This document shows positions 34,054 through 42,614 of a stretch of DNA of 64,000 nt, one piece after another. The notes beneath the pieces are model-generated. The model was not told the origin of the DNA and did no database searches. It saw only the letters and a program-made list of their open reading frames with translations. Position numbers and translations under genes: made by a program. Every line of letters starts with the position of its first letter. Position 1 is the first letter of the stretch. Source of the stretch: Thalassospira xiamenensis M-5 = DSM 17429. Its GTDB lineage: Bacteria > Pseudomonadota > Alphaproteobacteria > Rhodospirillales > Thalassospiraceae. The stretch is from positions 1,841,501 through 1,905,500 of the forward strand of contig NZ_CP004388.1 in NCBI RefSeq assembly GCF_000300235.2. Direction: 5' to 3'.

Positions 34054-35251
34054 TTGCGCCATCTCCTTCGCGGTCGAGAGTCGCCAAAAGATTGGCTCTG
34101 TTGATTACGCCAAGATATTTGCCGTTTTCATTGACGACCGGCACGCCGCACGGCGTATGTGCCACGGTTCCGATCAGGTCGGAAAGCTGGGTGTCATGGG
34201 AAACGGCTTCGATATCAGGCAGGAAAGCTGCTGAAAGTTTGTCGGCACCTGATTTGATCGCCTGATCGACGCTGTCGACGGAAATGATCCCGTGGAAATC
34301 AAGCTTGTCACCAACGATATAGCCATATTCGCGGTCTTCGTTACGCAGGCGGTTAAGGGCTGTTTTAAGGCCAACACCTTCGCGTTCGATCACAGTAACC
34401 TGGCGTTTTACGACGATATCCTTGGCCGTAAGAATTGTTGAGACATCAACACCACGGAAGAACGATTTGACATAGTCATTGGCCGGATTGTTGAGGATTT
34501 CCTCAGGCGTTCCGACCTGAACGACAATGCCGCCCTCCATGATCGCGATACGGTCACCGATGCGCATCGCTTCATCCAGATCGTGCGAGATGAAGATGAT
34601 GGTGCGCTTGTGTTCACGTTGCAGGGTTAGAAGTTCGTCCTGCATTTCTGTACGGATCAGCGGATCAAGGGCGGAAAATGCTTCGTCCATCAACATAACG
34701 GATGGGTCGTTGGCAAGGGCACGGGCAAGGCCGACGCGCTGCTGCATGCCACCCGAAAGTTCATCGGGGTATGAATTGGCCTGTGCTTTCAGTCCGACCT
34801 GATCAAGCGCATTCAGGGCGCGCTCATGGCGTTCATTTTCGGCAACACCCGCCAATTCTAGGCCAAATGCTGCATTTTCGACGACGCTCATATGGGGCAT
34901 CAGTGCAAAGGACTGGAATACCATGGACATGTCCCTGCGGCGTAATTCGCGCAATTCCTCGTCATTCATGGCGGCAATGTCGGTGCCGTCATAAAGAACC
35001 TGGCCCGACGTCGGCTCGATCAAACGGTTCAGCAGGCGAACAAGTGTCGATTTTCCAGATCCCGAAAGCCCCATCACAACGAAAATCTCACCCTGGCGGA
35101 CGGTGAAGCTGGCGCCGCAAACCCCGACGGTTTGTCCGGTTTTGTCAAAAATTTCGGCTTTGTCGATCCCGTCATTGATCATCTGCATTGCCTGATCAGG
35201 ACGGTCGCCAAAGACTTTATAAAGGTCCTTTACAACGATTTTATCGGTCAT
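34046..35251 (-). CDS. proV: glycine betaine/L-proline ABC transporter ATPase
   Basis: A 401-residue ATPase, first gene of the ProU operon. Walker [10 protein letters not shown], signature [15 protein letters not shown], Walker [14 protein letters not shown] and the family segment [20 protein letters not shown] are present, followed by a two-part CBS region ([18 protein letters not shown]... and [24 protein letters not shown]) that in OpuA/ProU senses ionic strength. It is divergent from the MarR-type gene with 239 bp between, where AT-rich palindromes suggest shared control. Confidence 0.94.
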   Translation of the reverse strand: MTDKIVVKDLYKVFGDRPDQAMQMINDGIDKAEIFDKTGQTVGVCGASFTVRQGEIFVVMGLSGSGKSTLVRLLNRLIEPTSGQVLYDGTDIAAMNDEELRELRRRDMSMVFQSFALMPHMSVVENAAFGLELAGVAENERHERALNALDQVGLKAQANSYPDELSGGMQQRVGLARALANDPSVMLMDEAFSALDPLIRTEMQDELLTLQREHKRTIIFISHDLDEAMRIGDRIAIMEGGIVVQVGTPEEILNNPANDYVKSFFRGVDVSTILTAKDIVVKRQVTVIEREGVGLKTALNRLRNEDREYGYIVGDKLDFHGIISVDSVDQAIKSGADKLSAAFLPDIEAVSHDTQLSDLIGTVAHTPCGVPVVNENGKYLGVINRANLLATLDREGDGANG

Positions 35252-35404
35252 TGGCCCTTGTCATTTGTTGTTGTCGGACAACAAGCGTCGTCGATCCCGG
35301 GTTCCGGAAACCACGCGATGTCATCCATTGAAAATGTCATGTCGAGACAGGTGTGATCTTTGCGCCGGATCGCGCCTGCTCCCCCAATTTCGTCACATTC
35401 TGTG

Positions 35405-35447
35405 TTTTGATAGTTACAGATCAAAACATTTGATGTCAAATTATAAT
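35405..35447. promoter_or_regulatory. candidate MarR operator and promoter between proV and the regulator
   Basis: TTTTGAT (35405-35411) and ATCAAAA (35420-35426) form an inverted repeat; ATCAAA-ACA-TTTGAT (35420-35434) and TTTGA-TG-TCAAA (35429-35440) overlap it. A perfect TATAAT (35442-35447) abuts the last one, 44 bp before the MarR-type start. A regulator bound here would block this promoter, so autoregulation is plausible. Confidence 0.5.
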
Positions 35448-35490
35448 GGCGCTAAGTTGGCCCGATAACATGACAGGGAGAACGGCGCGT

Positions 35491-35985
35491 ATGATCACGG
35501 ATCAGCAGAAAAGAAGAGAGTTTCTCGATGTTCTGGTCGCGCTGAGGCAGATCATTCGTGCAACCGATCTGCATTCAAAACATGTGATGAAGGTTTGTGG
35601 TCTTACTGTTCCGCAGCTTGTCGTGCTTCTGGCAATCGAAGAATTGGGGGCGGTGACGGTCAAGGAAATCTCGCGGCACGTCTCGCTTAGTCAGGCAACC
35701 GTTACGACGATCCTGAACCGGCTTGAAGATCGCGGTTTTATCGAGCGGGCCCGCAACGCGGATGACAAGAGGGTGGTCAATAGTCGCCTTACCGACAAGG
35801 GGCTTGCCGTACTGAGCGATACGCCACCGCTGATGGACGGTGAATTCATGCAGCGCTATGAAATGCTTGATATGAACGAACGCAGCCGTATCCTGACCTC
35901 ATTGCAGCATGTTGCCCGCCTGATGGATACCGAAGAAGTCGACCCCAGGCCGCCGACCGGACACGATCGGTTTTCCGTGGACTAG
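35491..35985 (+). CDS. MarR-family transcriptional regulator
   Basis: A 164-residue regulator with a standard MarR wHTH: LTVPQLVVLLAIEELGAVTVKEISRHVSLSQATVTTILNRLEDRGF and the wing DDKRVVNSRLTDKG. The frame reaches back to 35446, but AGGGAG ten bases before 35491 supports that ATG (MITDQQKRREF). Divergent to the ProU operon and beside the orphan osmolyte-binding protein gene, it probably controls betaine uptake. Similar regulators sit beside ectoine or betaine genes in other marine bacteria, which I recall only in general terms. Confidence 0.83.
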   Translation: MITDQQKRREFLDVLVALRQIIRATDLHSKHVMKVCGLTVPQLVVLLAIEELGAVTVKEISRHVSLSQATVTTILNRLEDRGFIERARNADDKRVVNSRLTDKGLAVLSDTPPLMDGEFMQRYEMLDMNERSRILTSLQHVARLMDTEEVDPRPPTGHDRFSVD

Positions 35986-36045
35986 AATGGGGCAATCCGG
36001 ATTGCCTCGATTGTTTCTACCCCTAACCAATTTTGAAGGCGCAGC

Positions 36046-36072
36046 AAAAAGGGGCAGATCGAAATCTGCCCC
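36046..36072 (-). terminator. intrinsic terminator of the orphan binding protein gene
   Basis: GGGGCAGAT (36051-36059) and ATCTGCCCC (36064-36072) form a 9-bp stem with a CGAA loop; on the minus strand a TTTTT run follows. It lies between convergent genes, 48 bp after the binding-protein stop. Confidence 0.82.
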
Positions 36073-36120
36073 GTGATCAATATTTGCAAGACCGCATTGC
36101 GATCAGGTTGATACCTGTTT

Positions 36121-37155
36121 TTAAAGCGCGGCCTCAACCCGCTCTGCCACTTTCTCCGGCACCCAGGCTTTCCAAACGTCCGGCTTTTCTTTCAGGAAAT
36201 AAAGTGCTGCATCTTCGGGCTTTTCTTCGTTTTCCTGCATATAGGCCAGCATTTCCGAAACCATGGCGTTGCTGGTTTCATAATGCGTCAGGAATTCGAT
36301 CAGTTTGGGCGCTGATTTCATGAATTCCGTATTAACCCCGACCGTAACCGTGCTTTCGGGATAGGCCGTGGCTTTTTTCGGGTTTGGATCTGTTTTCAGC
36401 TTGTCGAAGATCGACTGATCATAGGCCGGTTCTTCAAGGCGATAGCTGTCATAAAGACCCATCACCCATGTCGGCCCCCAATAGTAATAAAGTGCTGGCT
36501 CGCCACGCTTGTGCGCAGAGGCGATTGCCGCAGAAAGCGCTGCACCGGTGCCCGGGCGGAAGTTGGTGAAGCTGTCATCAAGGCCATAGGCCACGAGTTT
36601 CGCCGAATTGACCTTTTCGCAAACCCAGCCCGCCGGGCAATTGTAAAAGCGGCCTTTGTCCGGTTCTTCGGCGTCTTCGAACAGTTTGGCGTATTTGGGC
36701 AGATCATCGACCGACTTCAGATCGGGCGCCATCGGCTCGATCCCGCGTTCCTTATCGCCTTCGATCACATAACGCGGCACGAACCAGCCTTCGACCGCAT
36801 CATCGAAATTCACCCCGATTTGGGTAACATTTCCGGCGGCCTCTGCCTTTTTCCATGCGTCTGCCACGTTATCGCGCCAGATTTCCATGACAACGTCGAT
36901 GTCGCCTTTACCCGCACCGGTCAAAAGCGGAATCACATCACCGGGCAGGGCGTCGGTCTGGCAGCCATAACCCTTTTCAATGATAAAGCGCGCGACAGCA
37001 TTGTGGAAAAGTGCGCTGTCATAATTCAGCCCGGCGAACATCACCGGGCGATCAATCTCGCAACTGGCATCTTGTGCCTGTGCGCTTGTGTGCGTGGAAA
37101 ATGCAAGGCCAGCGGCCATAAGCATTGCGGCTCCGGTAGGCAGGATGTTCATCAT
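36121..37155 (-). CDS. OpuAC/ProX-type osmolyte-binding periplasmic protein, orphan
   Basis: A 344-residue precursor with a signal peptide (about residues 1-27, ending TSAQAQ). The mature protein has the substrate-binding fold of quaternary-amine ABC systems: FAGLNYDSALFHNAVARFIIE, a GKGDIDVVMEIWRDNV segment, NCPAGWVCEKVNSAKL and PALYYYWGPTWV, whose aromatic residues could box a quaternary ammonium group. No transporter gene is adjacent on its strand. The second proWV pair lacks a binding protein and carries a matching upstream element, so it may be its transporter. The start may be either of two adjacent ATG codons. Confidence 0.87.
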   Translation of the reverse strand: MMNILPTGAAMLMAAGLAFSTHTSAQAQDASCEIDRPVMFAGLNYDSALFHNAVARFIIEKGYGCQTDALPGDVIPLLTGAGKGDIDVVMEIWRDNVADAWKKAEAAGNVTQIGVNFDDAVEGWFVPRYVIEGDKERGIEPMAPDLKSVDDLPKYAKLFEDAEEPDKGRFYNCPAGWVCEKVNSAKLVAYGLDDSFTNFRPGTGAALSAAIASAHKRGEPALYYYWGPTWVMGLYDSYRLEEPAYDQSIFDKLKTDPNPKKATAYPESTVTVGVNTEFMKSAPKLIEFLTHYETSNAMVSEMLAYMQENEEKPEDAALYFLKEKPDVWKAWVPEKVAERVEAAL

Positions 37156-37382
37156 TTTTCCCTTTGATTATCTTCTACGGTCCGGAAGCGCATCAAATGC
37201 AATGTCCGACGGTTGGATGCCGTCATTTCACCAGTGGTTGTTCATTTGGTCCCCTGACTGGACTTTGCCCCTGATACAGGTAGGTCAAAGTTTAACCTCG
37301 GGCCCAAAGATGACGCAACCCTGCTTGCCGACATTTGCCGGACTTGTGATGTGCCATGATGGGTTGCAGTCTAAAACGCTCC

Positions 37383-37411
37383 TCCTGACAACGATGTCAG
37401 GAGATGTCAGT
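37383..37411. promoter_or_regulatory. second copy of the repeated palindromic element
   Basis: CTCCTGACA (37382-37390), ACGA, then TGTCAGGAG (37395-37403) followed by ATGTCAGT. The 17-mer at 37395-37411 is identical to the one upstream of the second proWV. It lies in a 354-bp intergenic region, 227 bp upstream of the binding-protein gene (minus) and 99 bp upstream of the exonuclease gene (plus). Nothing else is recognisable in that region. Confidence 0.6.
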
Positions 37412-37509
37412 GTATTTACGATTGCGGGGGTGGAATTTTGACCGGAAGTTCGTGAAACTTTCCTGTGGCATGTTTATGCTGCGCCAAACGCATTTTCGCC
37501 GGGGGCACC

Positions 37510-38343
37510 ATGACGCATGACAGTCTGTTTGTTTTTGATATCGAAACCGTTCCCGATATCGATGTTCTGCCACAATTGACCGGCGAAACCGCACCTGATC
37601 CGGCAACAGGTCGCGAGATGCTCGAAAAATATCATCTTGATATCACCGATGGTCGAAACGGTTTCCCGCGCCAGCCGTTTCACAAGGTTGTCGCAATCAG
37701 TTTCCTGCGCGCCACGATCCAGCGCGACGGAAATCTTGAAACTTACGAGATCGAAGAACTGCGTTCCGGCGGCGATCTGACCAGCGAGGAAACGGACCTT
37801 GTGAATGGATTCTTTGCCTATTGCGGTAAACTTTATCCTAGGCTTGTCAGTTTCAATGGTCGTGGGTTCGATCTGCCGGTTTTGAAATATCGCGCGATGA
37901 AGCATGGGGTGAGTGCGCGGTGGTTACACCAATCCGCCAACAAGTGGGAAAATTATACGTCGCGTTATGCGCCAAACTGGCATTGTGACCTTGCCGAAGT
38001 TCTTTCCGACTATGGTGCATCCGCAAGAACCAAAATGAACGAGGTCTGTGCCGCCCTTGATCTTCCGGGCAAGACCGGCGTTGATGGTAGCAAAGTTTCG
38101 GACATGTATGACAATGGCGAGATTGAAGGCATTCGTCGTTACTGCGAAACGGATGTTCTCAACACCTATCTTCTTTATCTTCGCTATGTTCTCCACACCG
38201 GATTAAGCGATCATGACGGTTATAATCACGCCATCAATCTGACCGTCGCATGGCTTGAGGAGCGGGCAGGGGATATCCCGGCTTATCAGGAATTCCTCGA
38301 CGCCTGGCGGGCTTCAAGCGCCGGATCATTCAATCTGCTTTAA
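37510..38343 (+). CDS. DEDDy-type 3'-5' exonuclease, PolB-exonuclease-like
   Basis: A 277-residue nuclease with the three exonuclease motifs: FDIETVPD (Exo I, residues 8-15), VSFNGRGFDLPVLKYRAM (Exo II) and YCETDVLNTYLLYLRY (Exo III, Y-x3-D form). It matches the stand-alone proteobacterial family related to the DNA polymerase B proofreading domain; its cellular role is not established. The frame runs back to 37465, but the ATG at 37510, after GGGGGC, gives the expected start just before Exo I. A repeated operator-like element lies 99 bp upstream. Confidence 0.85.
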   Translation: MTHDSLFVFDIETVPDIDVLPQLTGETAPDPATGREMLEKYHLDITDGRNGFPRQPFHKVVAISFLRATIQRDGNLETYEIEELRSGGDLTSEETDLVNGFFAYCGKLYPRLVSFNGRGFDLPVLKYRAMKHGVSARWLHQSANKWENYTSRYAPNWHCDLAEVLSDYGASARTKMNEVCAALDLPGKTGVDGSKVSDMYDNGEIEGIRRYCETDVLNTYLLYLRYVLHTGLSDHDGYNHAINLTVAWLEERAGDIPAYQEFLDAWRASSAGSFNLL

Positions 38344-38363
38344 GATATCCCGGTTTCGGTAAA

Positions 38364-38377
38364 GTGAAACGTTTCAC
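38364..38377. promoter_or_regulatory. LacI-type palindrome, upstream copy
   Basis: GTGAAACGTTTCAC is a perfect 14-bp palindrome, 21 bp after the exonuclease stop. Its central ten bases recur at 38492-38501, right before the iron-binding protein start. The centre-to-centre distance is 126 bp, close to twelve DNA turns, compatible with a looping repressor. Confidence 0.5.
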
Positions 38378-38411
38378 ACCTACGGGATCGTTTTGTGTGA
38401 TCTGTATTGAA

Positions 38412-38428
38412 TTGCGAATCATTTGCGA
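38412..38428. promoter_or_regulatory. Fur-like box upstream of first iron-binding protein
   Basis: TTGCGAATCATTTGCGA is a 17-bp imperfect palindrome with an AATCATT core, 75 bp before the start codon. A similar palindrome with the same core precedes the second iron-binding protein, supporting iron control. Confidence 0.5.
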
Positions 38429-38491
38429 TTAGTGCTGATGTCTGGTTGCAAGTGACTTGCAAACGCATGTCGTGGTGAAAAGATTTCAAGG

Positions 38492-38501
38492 GAAACGTTT
38501 C
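38492..38501. promoter_or_regulatory. LacI-type palindrome, start-proximal copy
   Basis: GAAACGTTTC ends one base before the ATG at 38503, so a bound repressor would block transcription, and the site overlaps the Shine-Dalgarno region (AAGGGAAA). Confidence 0.45.
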
Positions 38502-38502
38502 G

Positions 38503-39519
38503 ATGGATATCAGGAGAATCATCTGTGGCACGGTGTTGGGTGCTGCCGCCGTTACGGCTTCGGCCGCCTCTGCGCAGGAAGTGAATGTCTACTCCCTGCG
38601 CCAGCCTTTCCTTGTTGAGCCCCTGTTCGAGAGCTTCACCAAGGAAACCGGAGTTAAGGTCAATGTGATCTTCGCGGAAAAAGGTCTGGTTGAGCGGATC
38701 AAGCAGGAAGGTGCAAACAGCCCGGCGGATGTCCTGATGACCGTCGATATCAGCCGGATCAAGGAAGCCGTCGATGCCGGTGTCACCGACGCCGTCAATA
38801 GTGATGTTCTGGAAGCAAATATTCCGGCCCACTTGCGCGATGAAAACGATCAGTGGTTCGCGCTGACCCAGCGTGGTCGCGCTCTTTATGCATCGAAAGA
38901 CCGTGTGACCGAGGGCGAAATTGCCACATACGAAGATCTTGCCGATCCGAAATGGAAGGGCCGCGTTTGTACCCGTTCTGGTACGCATGATTACAATATC
39001 GCGCTGGTTTCTTCGATGATTGCGCATCACGGCACAGAAGAAGCCAAAACATGGCTCGAAGGGTTGAAAGCAAACCTTGCACGCAAGCCACAGGGCAATG
39101 ATCGTGGTCAGGTCAAGGCGATCAAGGAAGGCGAATGCGATGTCGCGATTGCCAATACCTATTACTACGGCAAGATGCTTGATGACCCGGAACAGCGCGC
39201 ATGGGCGGAATCGGTAAATATTATCTTCCCCAATCAGAATGACCGCGGCATGTCGATGAACATTTCCGGCATGACCCTGATCAAAGGTGCGCCGAACAAG
39301 GAAAACGCCGTCAAGTTGATGGAATTCCTTTCGGGTGACGAGGCACAGAAAATCTATGCCGAAGTGAATTACGAATATCCGGTCAAGCCGGGTGTTGAAT
39401 GGTCCGACTATGTGAAGTCGTGGGGCACGTTCAAGGCTGATGAGCTGCCGTTGTCTGAAATTGCGCGTCTGCGTACGGATGCCGTACGCATGATCGATGA
39501 AGTGGGATACAACGAATAA
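38503..39519 (+). CDS. ferric-iron-binding periplasmic protein, FbpA/AfuA family
   Basis: A 338-residue precursor with signal peptide (ending ASAASA, about residue 24) and the ferric-binding fold: EVNVYSLRQPFLVEPLF, ERIKQEGANSPADVLMTVDI, KWKGRVCTRSG and NTYYYGKMLDDP, whose adjacent tyrosines are the expected iron ligands. A tandem paralogue follows after a terminator. Fur-like and LacI-like sites lie upstream. The permease gene is two genes downstream; no ATPase gene is present. Confidence 0.92.
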   Translation: MDIRRIICGTVLGAAAVTASAASAQEVNVYSLRQPFLVEPLFESFTKETGVKVNVIFAEKGLVERIKQEGANSPADVLMTVDISRIKEAVDAGVTDAVNSDVLEANIPAHLRDENDQWFALTQRGRALYASKDRVTEGEIATYEDLADPKWKGRVCTRSGTHDYNIALVSSMIAHHGTEEAKTWLEGLKANLARKPQGNDRGQVKAIKEGECDVAIANTYYYGKMLDDPEQRAWAESVNIIFPNQNDRGMSMNISGMTLIKGAPNKENAVKLMEFLSGDEAQKIYAEVNYEYPVKPGVEWSDYVKSWGTFKADELPLSEIARLRTDAVRMIDEVGYNE

Positions 39520-39550
39520 ACGAATTTTCGTTTTTCGAATCATTCCGGAA

Positions 39551-39582
39551 AGGGGCGGTAACCATTACCGTCCCTTTTTTTA
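39551..39582 (+). terminator. intrinsic terminator between the two iron-binding protein genes
   Basis: AGGGGCGGTAA and TTACCGTCCCT pair over 11 bp (one G-T) around a CCA loop, followed by a T run. The first gene can thus be transcribed alone at a high level. Confidence 0.88.
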
Positions 39583-39691
39583 TGTCTGTAAACCCGGCAA
39601 TTCCGCGGCGCAAACCGACATGGACAAGGCGGTTATGTTCTATTGGCTCTTGCAAAACAGGGTAGCAGCCCTTTAATTTCCCCGGCAGCGA

Positions 39692-39708
39692 GTACAAATC
39701 ATTCTTAC
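39692..39708. promoter_or_regulatory. Fur-like box upstream of second iron-binding protein
   Basis: GTACAAATCATTCTTAC is a 17-bp imperfect palindrome with the same AATCATT core as at 38412, located 39 bp before the start codon. Confidence 0.5.
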
Positions 39709-39746
39709 TTGCCCCATCGCTTTGCGACCATTTCAGGAGATTCAAG

Positions 39747-40769
39747 ATGACTTCACTGCGCAACAAGGTCTTTGGCATTATGGGCGCGGTGGTCGGATTG
39801 ACGGCATTTCATGCGAATGCTGCCGAGGAGGTGAATGTATATTCGCTTCGCCAGCCTTTCCTGATTGAACCGATGTTCAAACAATTCACTCAGGAAACCG
39901 GCATCCGGGTCAATACGCTGTTTTCGCAAAGCGGTCTGGTCGAACGTATCAAACATGAGGGCCGCAACAGTCCGGCTGATCTTTTGCTGACGGTTGATAT
40001 CGGGCGCATCCAGGATGCTGTTGATGCCGATATCGCAACACCGCTTCAAAGCGATGTGATCGATGCCAATATCCCCGAACAATTCCGAGATCAGGACCAT
40101 CTGTGGGTTGGTCTGACCACTCGTGCACGTGTTCTTTATACGTCGCTTGATCGTGTGAAGCCCGACGCCATTTCGACATACGAAGAACTTGCCGATCCGG
40201 AATGGAAGGGGCGCATTTGTGTCCGTTCTGGAATGCATGTTTACAATATCGCACTGGTGGCCTCGATGATTGCCCATCATGGCGAGGAATACACAAAAAC
40301 CTGGCTTCAGGGACTGAAAGACAATCTTGCGCGCAAACCGCAAGGGGCTGATATCGACCAGATCGAGGCCGTATCGCAGGGTGTTTGTGATCTGGCAATC
40401 GGCAATTCCTATTATTACGGCAAGATGCTTGATGATCCGAACAAAGCCGATGCCGCCAAGGATGTCCGGATTGTTTTCCCCAATCAGGGTGACCGCGGTA
40501 CGCATGTGAATATTTCGGGTGTTGCGCTGATCAAGAATGCACCCAACAAGGAAAATGCGATCAAGCTGGTCGAATTCCTATCGGGGGACGAAGCGCAGCA
40601 TATGTATGCTGACGTCAATTTTGAATACCCGGTCAAGCCGGGGGTGGCATGGTCGGAAATGGTCCGTTCCTGGGGAACTTTCAAATCCGACACGCTGCCG
40701 CTTAACGAAGTTGCCAACAATCGTGGCGCCGCCATTCGTCTGATCGACGAAGTCGGCTTTAACGAATAG
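39747..40769 (+). CDS. ferric-iron-binding periplasmic protein, second copy
   Basis: A 340-residue paralogue of the preceding protein, aligned along its whole length: EVNVYSLRQPFLIEPMF, ERIKHEGRNSPADLLLTVDI, EWKGRICVRSG and NSYYYGKMLDDP, with the same iron-ligand tyrosines. Signal peptide ends near HANAA (about residue 26). It lies 12 bp upstream of the permease gene, so it is probably the copy co-transcribed with it. Two binding proteins for one permease may differ in affinity or ligand form. Confidence 0.92.
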   Translation: MTSLRNKVFGIMGAVVGLTAFHANAAEEVNVYSLRQPFLIEPMFKQFTQETGIRVNTLFSQSGLVERIKHEGRNSPADLLLTVDIGRIQDAVDADIATPLQSDVIDANIPEQFRDQDHLWVGLTTRARVLYTSLDRVKPDAISTYEELADPEWKGRICVRSGMHVYNIALVASMIAHHGEEYTKTWLQGLKDNLARKPQGADIDQIEAVSQGVCDLAIGNSYYYGKMLDDPNKADAAKDVRIVFPNQGDRGTHVNISGVALIKNAPNKENAIKLVEFLSGDEAQHMYADVNFEYPVKPGVAWSEMVRSWGTFKSDTLPLNEVANNRGAAIRLIDEVGFNE

Positions 40770-40781
40770 GGCATTCTTCGC

Positions 40782-42551
40782 GTGAACAATTCCTGTCAGA
40801 CCAAAGATGATCGCGATATCCGGCCGTCGGCCGTGACCGAAACGCTTGATCCGTTGCGCGAACGGTCACTTGGAACCTCGATGCGATGGTTGCCGCGCGG
40901 CCAATCAGGTCTTTGGTTGGCCGGGGCGTTCATTATAGCGCTTCTTGTGGCGACGCCGTTGATTGCGGTTGTCTATCTGGCACTGTTCCCTACCGAAAAT
41001 ATCTGGCCGCATCTGGCATCAACCATGTTGCCCCGATACCTTAAAAACACAGGCATTCTGATGCTGGGCGTCGGTGTTGGTGTAACATTGATCGGTGTGT
41101 CGGCGGCATGGGTCGTAACGATGTGCCGCCTGCCGGGCAAACGGTTCTTTGAATGGGCAATGCTGCTGCCGATGGCGGTTCCGGCCTACATCGTTGCTTA
41201 TGTTTATACCGATCTGCTGGAATATGCCGGGCCGTTTCAGCGTCTGTTGCGCGAAATTTTTGGCTGGCAATCGGCGCGCGATTACTGGTTCCCCGATATC
41301 CGGACCAAGGGCGGGGCAATTCTGGTGCTCAGCCTGACGCTGTATCCTTATGTTTACATGCTGGCCCGGGCTGCCTTTTTGGCGCAATCGGTCTGTGTCC
41401 TTGAAGCTGCGCGCGTTCTTGGGCGTTCGGCGTGGAATTCGTTTGTGACCGTTGCCTTGCCATTGGCGCGGCCTGCCATCGTGGTTGGGGTGGTCATTGC
41501 GTTGATGGAAACGCTGAATGATTTCGGCACCATCGATTTCTTTGCGGTTCATACCCTGACCGCCGGTATTTTCAATGTCTGGCTTGGTATGGGAAATGCC
41601 GGTGGGGCGGCGCAGATTGCGCTGACCATGCTTGCGGTTGTGATTGTCCTGATCGTGGCCGAACGCTATTCGCGTCGTCGCCAGCGATTCCACGACACAA
41701 CCAATCGTTTTCAGGAATTACCGGGCTACGAGCTTGGCCCGGTCGCCAAGTTCTTTGCACTTGCGGTTTGTGTTCTGCCGATTGTGCTGGGTTTCGTGAT
41801 CCCGTCGCTGGTGCTGATCTATTATTCCGTTGGCTATTTTGACCAAAGCTGGACATCGGACTTCTTTGAATATGCGGGCAACAGCCTTCTGGTTGCGGGT
41901 CTTGCAACCTTTGTTGCGGTCGGATGTGCTGTGTTTCTGGGATATGCCCTGCGGCTTTTCCCGCAGCCGCTTTTGCGGTTCTGCATCCGCATGGCGTCGG
42001 TTGGCTATGCCGTGCCGGGGGCAGTTCTTGCAATCGGGGTTCTGATTCCATTCGCAAGGTTTGATAATGCGGTTGACGCCGTGATGCGCGAAACATTCGG
42101 GATTTCAACCGGTCTGCTTCTTAGCGGTACGGTCTTTGCCATCGTGTTTGCCTATGCCGTGCGGTTTATGGCTGTTTCTTATGGTTCGATCGAGGCCGCC
42201 CTTGGCAAGGTCCGGCCAAGTATGGATGACGCCGCCCGGACATTGGGGGAAAGCCCGTGGGGCACGTTGAAACGTATTCATTTCCCGATGGTGCGTGGCG
42301 GTATTCTTGCCGCCGCGGTTCTGGTCTTTGTTGATGCGATGAAAGAACTTCCGGCGACACTGATCCTGCGACCGTTCAATTTTGAAACGCTAGCAACGCA
42401 TGTCTATCAGTTTGCCAAGGACGAAATGATCGAGCAGGCAGCCCTTGGTGCCTTGACCATCGTCATTGTCGGCGTCGTGCCGGTGGTTATGCTCAGCCGT
42501 GCAATTTCTCGGTCCCGCCCCGGGCATGGCAGTGCATCTTCGCGCCATTGA
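40782..42551 (+). CDS. ferric-iron ABC transporter permease, FbpB type
   Basis: A 589-residue fused permease with two homologous halves and about 12 membrane helices. The EAA loops are EAARVLGRSAWNSFVTVALPLARP in the first half and DDAARTLGESPWGTLKRIHFPMVRG in the second. It starts with GTG 12 bp after the second binding-protein gene. The usual next gene, an FbpC ATPase, is absent: moeA follows 63 bp later. The transporter must use an ATPase encoded elsewhere. Confidence 0.9.
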   Translation: MNNSCQTKDDRDIRPSAVTETLDPLRERSLGTSMRWLPRGQSGLWLAGAFIIALLVATPLIAVVYLALFPTENIWPHLASTMLPRYLKNTGILMLGVGVGVTLIGVSAAWVVTMCRLPGKRFFEWAMLLPMAVPAYIVAYVYTDLLEYAGPFQRLLREIFGWQSARDYWFPDIRTKGGAILVLSLTLYPYVYMLARAAFLAQSVCVLEAARVLGRSAWNSFVTVALPLARPAIVVGVVIALMETLNDFGTIDFFAVHTLTAGIFNVWLGMGNAGGAAQIALTMLAVVIVLIVAERYSRRRQRFHDTTNRFQELPGYELGPVAKFFALAVCVLPIVLGFVIPSLVLIYYSVGYFDQSWTSDFFEYAGNSLLVAGLATFVAVGCAVFLGYALRLFPQPLLRFCIRMASVGYAVPGAVLAIGVLIPFARFDNAVDAVMRETFGISTGLLLSGTVFAIVFAYAVRFMAVSYGSIEAALGKVRPSMDDAARTLGESPWGTLKRIHFPMVRGGILAAAVLVFVDAMKELPATLILRPFNFETLATHVYQFAKDEMIEQAALGALTIVIVGVVPVVMLSRAISRSRPGHGSASSRH

Positions 42552-42614
42552 CGTTCCTGTTCCGGCGGACCACTATCGCTGCTATATGATCCCGATAAAT
42601 TCGACAGGCTGCCG

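Noticed and set aside
37156-37509. Possible small RNA or gene in the 354-bp gap
   Set aside because: Apart from the repeated palindromic element I found no terminator, promoter pair or conserved frame to support one.
38419-39543. A 374-codon minus-strand frame opposite the first iron-binding gene
   Set aside because: Antisense shadow; a similar shadow occurs opposite the paralogue, which shows it follows from the coding sequence of the family.
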